Shown piece after piece: positions 57,150-64,000 of a DNA stretch of 64,000 nucleotides; the first letter of the stretch is position 1, and each line of letters opens with the position of its first letter. Both the position numbers and the translations under genes were made by a program. The DNA lies in the NCBI RefSeq assembly GCF_000237925.1, contig NW_017386048.1, positions 372,001 to 436,000 of the forward strand. The letters run 5' to 3'. Below the pieces are notes generated by a model. It saw only the letters and a list, made by a program, of their open reading frames with translations, ran no database searches and was not told the origin of the DNA. The DNA comes from Schistosoma mansoni (Eukaryota; Platyhelminthes; Trematoda; Strigeidida; Schistosomatidae).

Positions 57150-58370
57150 TTAGTAACCCATGAAGGTTAGTGAGCTCTTAGAGATCAAAAGTAATCTATG
57201 AAAGTAGCCTACATTGACTTCAGAAAAGCTGTTGACAAAGTACCTCACAACGGACTGTTATATAAGTTCAGAAACGTCGGGATTGGAGGCAATTTAATAA
57301 TGTGGATAAGAGACTTCCTAGTTTGACGCTAACAGAGAGTACGGGTGAACTTCAAGTTGTCTGGCTGGAAAACTGTGTCCGGCGGAGTGCCCCAACGCAC
57401 AGTTTTGAGGCCAGTTTTGTTCTTTCTGTATGCAAATGACCTTCCTAGACTCCTTTCATCGTAGGTTTTGTTATATGCTGACGATGAAGTGCGATAAAAA
57501 TTAAGGGTGACAGTTTAGAGCTTTGAAACGATCTGGGAAAATTATCTCAGTGGCCTGAAATTTGACAGCTGCCGATAAATATTTTCAAGGGTACTGTGAT
57601 GAATGTTGGCTACTAAGGTACAAGTATATACACGGTGAATAAAACTCAGCTACCTGTTGTCTAGATAGACAATGATCTAGGAGTCATCGTTAGCACGGAC
57701 TTAAAATCCACTATACGCAGATGGTGCAAAACCGCTAAAGATTTTAGAACGCCATCGTCAATACGTAGAGCATTTAGGCTTGTAGACGGTAAAATCTTTT
57801 TGACTTCCTATACAACATTCGTTCGTCCTAACCCAATTACTGCATACAGTCGACAAATTTCTGACTAAAAGGAGACAATCAGCAGTTGGAAAAGGTTTAA
57901 AGAACCACAACTACGCTGATTCCTGAAATATTTAAGTTCTCATATGATGCTCGATTGGCTAAACTACATCTATTTCGATTGTCATATAGGAGAACCAGAC
58001 GTGACTTGATCACAAATTATAAGTTAATTAGTGGCAAGTTTCTGGCTGACATGCCCTGATTTTTATTGTCTTCCAAAACAAATAATTTAAGAGGATACTC
58101 TAGAAACGTTCAGGACAAATTACTTGTCAGCTGAATATCGACTGTTTCATCAAATCATCATTGATTACCTCAACACGTGATTGAGACTCTATCTGTGATC
58201 GCTTTCAAAAAAAGTTGAAATAACTGAGAGACCACCATTGCCGAGACTAACACAGATCACCTAGCCCCCTGTCCTTTCTAAACTGAAATTGAAACTGTTT
58301 CTAGCATCTAGCCAAGGCGCTTGGCTAAGGTTTTGTAAGCTATACGTTAACATTATACAAATAAAATTGT
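57150..58370 (+). pseudogene. CR1-like non-LTR reverse transcriptase relic, plus strand
   Basis: Readable pieces in order are VAYIDFRKAVDKVPHNGLLY, GWKTVSGGVPQRTVL, LLYADDEV (the YADD catalytic box at about 57467-57490), RAFRLVDGKIFLTSYTTFV, then a tail with IIIDYLNT and a final LFLASSQGAWL segment. Many stops and shifts. Together with 54770-56260 it makes a divergent pair of relics of the same clade. Confidence 0.75.
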
Positions 58371-59459
58371 CCGAGTCAGTATAGACAAAACAAAGAACTC
58401 TTCACTGTATAACTTAAACAACGGCAGTAATACAGTGACAGTTACTTGACAAATCATAGTTTAGAATGCGAATAATCTGATAATTAAGAACTTTCATCAT
58501 ATCACTTCAGCAACTGCCTCGAATTAGGAAACGTGTCCTTGAACGTTGCACTGAACCGCGCCATTTGCAGCACTGCAACACAATGTATATAAGAAAGCAT
58601 AGTGCTCATCACATAATACGAGACGAGTAGTAAATGTAACAGTAATGTCTCACTACAAGCTGGTCAGTCTTCAGTAGTAAAGAACAACTATAATAATCTA
58701 ATGAAGACCGTTGACAACGGAAGTCTAGTTTTCATATTTGAAGTATATAGTTTAGGTATTGGAAGTCTCATTTTAAAACAAATCGCTGTTTTATGAACCT
58801 CGCTTTCGTGCGTATCTCAATTGTGTTATTAAACGTTCGGATAGATTCAATAGCACCTGAAAGTATGCAGAAACCTGCTCATGGTGTGAATATTTATTAC
58901 CGTATCTATCAAACAATAAATATCCCAATAAATTAAATGTTCAGTCTCCGATAAAATCCATGTTCAGATATTAAGATTTTTACTACTACTGAGACCACTT
59001 GATTTCCAAAACTGAATCTAGGGTCAAAGATACAAAAAAACCTAATAATTAAAACTTTAACTTTTATCTCAATCAAATTTCCTTACTTGAAGAGAAAAAA
59101 ACATTCTTTCTATTCAATGTGTTCAATAAAATCTTTATCACATGGTATTTGTAATGAAAGTAAAAAAGATATTAAATCTCTTTCCAAGTATACATTCAGC
59201 ATCTAACATACATAGCTACTTTCAACACTGTCACGTGAACATGGACAGGTATGACGATGTAGTTCTGAAATTAGAAGAAAGCTATTTACAGTCACAGTAA
59301 AAACATAATTAGTTGATGATGATGATGAGTAGGTTGTAGGCTTCTTAATTGGAATCTATAATAGCTTCTTGATATATGACAAAACAATACCATTGTTTGT
59401 AAGCTACTAATTATATACAAATACTTATATATATATATATACTTAGTTTGTGATACAGT
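58371..59459. other. Gene-free, upstream of dynein light chain exon
   Basis: No supported exon found. The N-terminal exon of the dynein light chain gene may be here but was not identified. Confidence 0.4.
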
Positions 59460-59486
59460 TTTTATTTGTTTATTTTTGACGGAACA

Positions 59487-59659
59487 ATGTACAATTCAAC
59501 TAAAAAAGCAGAACAAATGCATCAACATGCAATTGAAATATCACTAGAAGCTATGGATCTATTCTCATCTCATGATGGTATAGCTGATTATATTGCAAAA
59601 ATATTCAACGATACATATTCAGGTTATTGGGAATGTAAAGTTGGAACAACATTTGGAAG
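59487..59659 (+). CDS. Dynein light chain (LC8/DLC type) exon, partial
   Basis: Encodes MYNSTKKAEQMHQHAIEISL, then AMDLFSSHDGIADYIAKIFN and WECKVGTTFGR. This matches the LC8 fold order: helix 1, DIA.YIK..FD, and W.C.VG..FG. LC8 proteins are homodimeric hubs of the dynein motor, greatly expanded in schistosomes, often in the tegument. The exon ends at a good donor (GGAAG|GTATGTC, phase 2). The frame stays open upstream to an acceptor-like GATACAG at 59453-59459, so an earlier exon is likely. The C-terminal beta strand exon was not found. The spliced-looking exon at 60036-60139 has an incompatible phase, so this may be a partial gene or a pseudogene. Confidence 0.65.
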
Positions 59660-60035
59660 GTATGTCTATGTAAATTATTATGATTATTAATAATAGTTTC
59701 ATTCAATATTATATTTTTGGTACAATACAGAATTCTCAGCACAAAGTATTTCAATGAGTTTCCTTTCTTTATTTCTTCATCCATTCTGACGATAAGTATT
59801 GAGTGATCACTAGTTAGATGATAGCAGTTGAGGAATCGACATCTGAACAATGATCATTCTTTTGAATACATATTAACATTCACACAATGTCTCTGAATGT
59901 ACTTTTTGTACGTTGTACGGTGAAAGATCGTAAACTTTTCATAAACGCGCGTAAATAGGTTATGCGATTAATAGACATAATGATGTGTTAAAACAAACAA
60001 AATACACGTAACTTGTTGAAATGTGCTGACGTTAG

Positions 60036-60139
60036 GAACAGGTAGCCTAGATACTCAAGCAGGCCGATATCATTATCCAGTGTATTCATCAGATTCATGG
60101 AAAAATGATCATGTTTATGCTAAAAGTTTAGGACTGTAG
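60036..60139 (+). CDS. Candidate terminal exon, unidentified
   Basis: After an acceptor GACGTTAG it is open for 34 codons (TGSLDTQAGRYHYPVYSSDS...) and ends at TAG 60137-60139. AATAAA follows at about 60238. It needs a preceding exon ending with one spare base, which the dynein light chain exon does not give. Composition is protein-like (Tyr, Ser, His). Family unknown. Confidence 0.3.
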
Positions 60140-60954
60140 CACGAAATTGGTCTTATAATTATGTGTAGCATTGAAATAATCACTTGATTATATCATTGAA
60201 TTATATATTTAAAGGACTTACACACAATCATATTGTTAATAAAGATATAAAACGATGAAAACCAACTATTGCAAAGCTGTATCGTTTATGAAAATTGCTA
60301 ACATCCTTTAAAGTATCACTGGCAACCGTGGATCACAATAAAACCGTTTGATCATAACTTAAGAATCTTTAGGAATGAATATCCATGACTTATTACTAAA
60401 CTGTTAAGTCATGGAGCAAACAATCCATTTTTCATCACTTCATTGGAAGTTAGTGGATTGTATTTTTCAATTTCAGATAACATTTAAGCAAGTTTTCGGT
60501 AGTTTATTGCATTGGTAATTGGATAACTGGTTAGACAATACTTAGATGATTATTATAACTTAGGAACTTCCACGTCTATACCGGCGGGTATAATATTATT
60601 AATATCATGTTAAACAGTTTTAAGAGTAGTTCGTTGATTTTGCAAGCAGTATTTATCATATCTGCTTAGCGACGAAAATCAATGTCGATCAAGTTAACTG
60701 CCAACTTTGGTAATCTATCCCTTGAACTAGATGATTTAGTTACAAACTCTTAGTTGTTATTCCGAACAATTATAATGAGTACATTTTAGTCTTTAATATT
60801 AACCAGATTAAATTTCCCTATTAAGTGGTTATCGTCTATTTATAAATATTCTCATTTTATAACCACTTATGGTAATTAAATTCATTGATCTTAACCTTAA
60901 TGGTTAACAGATTGCTCTAATAATGGTAATACTGATTAAGGGGTTTTGTGGAGA

Positions 60955-61085
60955 TTTAGTATTTTCATAGTTGAAAGCGTGAGTCAATTAAAGCTAGATC
61001 ACCATCGAAAACCTGGAAGCACTGGACGGCCGTTTCGTCCTATTATGGGACTCCTCAGCAGCGCGCATCCACGATCCCGCACTGA
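60955..61085 (-). repeat. SINE family B, 5'-truncated, intact hammerhead
   Basis: Antisense copy with the 3' segment (GTGAGTCAATTAAAGCTAG on the plus strand) and the whole ribozyme block; the pol III boxes are cut away beyond about 61080. Confidence 0.7.
61019..61066 (-). ncRNA. Hammerhead ribozyme (type I) in SINE family B
   Basis: Minus strand: GCGCTG then CTGAGGA, stem II GTCC-CATAATA-GGAC, GAAA, ACGGCCGT as a minimal stem III, and GTC cleavage followed by CAGTGC. Stem I (GCGCTG with CAGTGC) pairs at all six positions, one as G-U. This is the best preserved ribozyme of this family in the window and could be active. Confidence 0.75.
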
Positions 61086-61208
61086 TATTATCTAGTTACT
61101 ACATTTTTACCAATGATATTTCATATACATCTTTATCAGTTCCCAAGCTTCTAAAACATATTAGAGCAGTACTTATTGTTTATTGTCAACATACTAATCA
61201 GTCCAAAA

Positions 61209-61209
<1 letters not shown>

Positions 61210-61244
<35 letters not shown>
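61210..61244 (+). repeat. ATT trinucleotide microsatellite
   Basis: About eleven tandem ATT units. Confidence 0.9.
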
Positions 61245-61468
61245 CATGGTCCTTTTTTTTAGCTTCGATACATGTGATTTAGAATACTGTTTTCGATATT
61301 TCATTGACGAATTGGCATTCTTACTATACAAATCAAATTAATTTAATTTAAATCTAACTTGTATAAATGATTTGGATAACATTATTACCAATAAAAGGAA
61401 TTACATCCAATCAATTATATTGAGAAGAATTAATATACTACCTTGTATTATCGATGAATAATGTAAAT

Positions 61469-61880
61469 TGTTATATCCCAAAGAGAATTATGAATGGTCA
61501 CTTTTGAGGACTATTTATAGACCAATGTGATGTGTACATTTCCTATTGTATAATTTTTAAGTAACTTACCTATTCATATTCGTGTTCCTCTTATCATAAG
61601 CTTTATTTTGACCTATAAACTATTATTATACGATTTACCATTCTTCAGTTATCCTTAGTCTATTAATTACTGTTCCCCCTATTCACAGCCACATTTGGCT
61701 GAGTCTTGTACCAATGTTGTTTTTCTACTTTATGGTACGATATGGTCAGTTTGTTTGGTATATAAACCCAGTATGTTTGTGAATATTGATTCATATTGCA
61801 GAGGTTGTTATTGGTGTTCTGGACTTAATTGGCTAGGTTAGACAGAAAGCAGGACTGAAAGGTACTCAAGACTGTTCACA
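61469..61880 (+). repeat. LTR (332 bp) with start of internal leader
   Basis: 61469-61800 begins TGTTATATCCC and ends CATATTGCA, aligning with the solo LTR at 50499-50838. The following TTATTGGTGTTCTGGACTT leader is shared with 5.25 kb. The remaining internal region is missing. The superfamily is undetermined. Confidence 0.6.
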
Positions 61881-62002
61881 CGGCTTTTTGTGTATCATTG
61901 CTCTGATCGATAATTTACTCCTCACTAATTGGCGGGAACCAACACATCATATATTAAACAGGGCACGTACTCATGCACTCGATATAACATAAATATCAAT
62001 TT

Positions 62003-62195
62003 AAAGTAGTGGTTTATCGGTTAAGTGCTCTGGCGCGAGACTGGTAGGTCCTGGGTTCGAATCTCGTGAGTGCGGGATCGTGGATGAGCACTGCTGAGGA
62101 ATCCTATAATAGAACAAAAGGGCCGTCCAGTGCTTCCAGGTTTTCCATGGTGGTCTAGCTTCAATTGACTCATGATTTCAACTATGAAAAATACT
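62003..62195 (+). repeat. tRNA-derived SINE family B, near full length
   Basis: Box A-like GGTTTATCGGTTAAGTG, box B GGGTTCGAATCTC, then the hammerhead region at 62089-62135. GAAA has become AAAA and stem II has a mismatch, so the ribozyme is dead. Ends with CAATTGACTCATGATTTCAAC. Confidence 0.75.
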
Positions 62196-62699
62196 GAAAT
62201 CTCCACAAAACCCCTTCTGATAGTAACATATTTTTATATGATCCATTTATAGTAACTTAATAAAACAAAAGTAATCCATAATAAACATTTCATGATCAAA
62301 TGAAATCACACAGGAACGATTTATTATTAGAAACCTATTTGACAATGTATGAAGTCAAGATGTATCTAAAAGTAAAACAAACCAACAAAAGAGAAACGTT
62401 TACTCCATGTAATATTAGCTGTAAAGTTATTTGATAAAGTATCTAGATAATCAGTTTGTTCCTTGTAGTTAAATAGTTTTTAGTTAGATAGTATATCACA
62501 TTTCTATTCTAAACCTTATCATGAGGAAAATGTATAGAAAACTATGTGAAATGCAGATGTAGAAACATATGATATTGACTTATTTTGAAAGTAAGCCTTG
62601 TTAATGAAAGTAATCGGAATGAATCTTCTATGAAATAAGTTCAACTATCTCCAAGAATGTCATTTGATGATACTTTTACATGAAGTATATTAGACGTTA

Positions 62700-63022
62700 T
62701 AAATTCTGAAATGTGTAGTGTCTAGCAGTGGAATCGAGGGCGCGCGTTCTGTCAGTTGGATGTATATGCATCCCAGAGTTGATGCACAAGGGACTTGAAT
62801 ACAATACCATTCGCATTAAACGCCATCGCAATATCCACATAGCAAATGAGTACAGATAGCCACTGACTTGTGCAATGAGGTGAAGTTTAATTCATTTTTT
62901 ATTGGGTATTTTAATCTTCCCATCAATGTCTAGGACTACAATTGATCATTCTCTTATTGGCATTTGTACATCTTGTGAGGATTGCCTCGATATTGCGTTA
63001 AATTACGAGTACTGTAAGCAGA
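62700..63022 (-). repeat. Sm-alpha-like SINE, minus copy with partly deleted hammerhead
   Basis: Same order as the 2125-2425 copy. The stem II block (GTCC...GGAC) is missing, so only the GCGCG and CTAGCAGTGG parts of the ribozyme remain. The tail extends to about 63022, where an inverted copy starts. Confidence 0.6.
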
Positions 63023-63196
63023 GATGCTTGATACACACAGGTAACGAGTCCCAACCACGTTGAAACACACGTCCTGGATTTCACTGCTAGCCACCATCCA
63101 TCTTTGCTTATAACGCTTGTGATTTAAGGCAATATAGAGGCAATCTGTACAGGATGGAAATATTCCAATAAGCGACTGATCAACTGCAGTCCTATA
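63022..63196 (+). repeat. Sm-alpha-like SINE, plus copy, head-to-head
   Basis: Contains GAGTCCCAACCACGTTGAAAC, ACGTCCTGGATTTCACTGC, then CATCTTTGC and the family tail. CTGATGA is replaced by GGTAACGA, so it is not catalytic. The tail is inverted relative to 62932-63018. Confidence 0.6.
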
Positions 63197-63464
63197 CATT
63201 AATGGAAAAATTCAAATAACATATACCAAAATGAATTCTAAAATGATAAATATTTCTCTTTCTCTAAGTAAAACCCATCATACCTACTACTTTGATAACA
63301 TAAGTTCATAAACATGATTGTATCTTTTAAACAATCAATGTGTTCATTGTTATATATTATTTTTCATCAAGTTTATATGGGAGAGTATCCAAACTTTAGG
63401 TTAATTAATTAAGACTGTTTAACTAAACCATACACTCAAGGAAACTCCTAATAAACTAAATAAA

Positions 63465-63565
63465 CACATCAACTCTGAGATGCAGGTACATTCAGCTGAC
63501 GAGTCCCAAAATAGGACGAAACGCGCGTCTTGGATTCCACTGCTAGCCACTATCCATCTTCACTT
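63465..63565 (+). repeat. Sm-alpha-like SINE fragment with intact hammerhead
   Basis: Starts at ACATCAACTCTGAGATGCAG and ends at CTATCCATCTTCAC. The tRNA-like head is absent. Confidence 0.7.
63490..63535 (+). ncRNA. Hammerhead ribozyme (type I), Sm-alpha type
   Basis: Stem I ATTCAG (63490-63495), CTGACGA core (63496-63502), stem II GTCC-CAAAATA-GGAC (63503-63517), GAAA (63518-63521), minimal stem III ACGCGCGT, and GTC cleavage after 63529, then TTGGAT completing stem I with two G-U pairs. This matches the known schistosome satellite hammerhead, including the very short stem III. Confidence 0.8.
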
Positions 63566-63936
63566 TATGACTTTGTTGTAATTTCTATCAATATTAACAT
63601 CCTATAAATTCTATACTTAGTGTTTAAACACTAAATTGCAGAATATTTTAATAAAATCTGACAATCATACAGTGAATACTTTATATGAAAAATATCAGTC
63701 AATCATTTCAGAGTTCATTGTTCTTCTGATTACACATCAATAATTCTTTTTTCTTTGATCTTCTTAACCTACTGCCTCCAGATATTTCAATTTTGATTGA
63801 TCATGTCAAGAAGTCTTTATCAATGTGAAATAATTTTTCTTATTAGATTATCAATGCTTCAGTAGACTGTTATGTCATATTATTGTCAAAGTACAAATGT
63901 AACCTTATTGAAATTATATTAAATTAAACTTTTTAG

Positions 63937-64000
63937 ATGAAGAAATAAGTTCTCCAATAGAAATTGGTTCAATCTTTTTGGATTATCTACGATTAAATGG
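63937..64000 (+). CDS. Possible exon running off the right edge
   Basis: After a T-rich tract and acceptor (ACTTTTTAG) the sequence stays open to the window end: DEEISSPIEIGSIFLDYLRL and further (one base must come from a previous exon). The composition is protein-like. No family was recognised, and its upstream exons are not identified. Confidence 0.35.

Noticed and set aside
61210-61244. Tandem array of interest, possibly CRISPR-like
   Set aside because: A plain ATT microsatellite; there are no spaced repeats anywhere in the window and the genome is eukaryotic.

Overview
The window looks like nuclear DNA of a blood fluke (Schistosoma or a close trematode relative). It is AT-rich, its genes have very short 5' introns and very long, transposon-filled 3' introns, and it is packed with schistosome-type repeats: Boudicca/CsRn1-like Ty3/Gypsy elements, BEL/Pao and SR2/RTE-like remnants, CR1-like remnants, and tRNA-derived SINEs carrying hammerhead ribozymes. 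The species cannot be fixed from sequence alone. No bacterial-type features (operons, CRISPR, insertion sequences) were seen.

Layout: 1-7.9 kb is intergenic, with SINE copies and non-LTR relics (3.1-3.5 kb minus, 6.7-7.6 kb plus). 7975-13286 is a full-length CsRn1-clade LTR retrotransposon. It has two 329-bp LTRs that I read as identical, a 4-bp target duplication and a tRNA-Trp primer site, but gag-pol is broken by frameshifts, nonsense codons and a small insertion in RNase H. A diverged solo LTR of the same family follows at 13.9 kb. 17.5-35.8 kb (plus) holds one host gene: the mitochondrial TsaD/Qri7-type tRNA threonylcarbamoyladenosine synthase OSGEPL1. Ten exons are recovered; only the extreme N-terminus is missing. 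Its introns contain two non-autonomous gag-only LTR elements (18.5-20.5 kb and 25.3-28.1 kb, both antisense), Gypsy and BEL remnants, an RTE fragment and a hammerhead SINE. 36.7-53.3 kb (minus) holds a second host gene, convergent with OSGEPL1, encoding an unidentified coiled-coil protein of about 770-790 residues (nine or ten exons with consistent phases). Its introns carry SINE, RTE and solo-LTR copies and a nearly 800-bp inverted duplication that brackets four exons. 53.3-58.4 kb is mainly CR1-like non-LTR relics and an inverted repeat. 59.5 kb carries a dynein light chain (LC8-type) exon. 61-63.6 kb is a cluster of SINEs and an LTR. A possible exon of another gene runs off the right edge.

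Points most worth a second look: (1) two independent non-autonomous LTR elements that keep LTRs and gag but have lost polymerase, one as a single uninterrupted Gag-protease-integrase-tail ORF; (2) three different tRNA-derived SINE families here each carry a recognisable hammerhead ribozyme; (3) the inverted intronic duplication around exons E-H of the coiled-coil gene, a 921-nt in-frame block that could circularise; (4) a CsRn1-type element with young LTRs but dead coding regions, suggesting mobilisation in trans.
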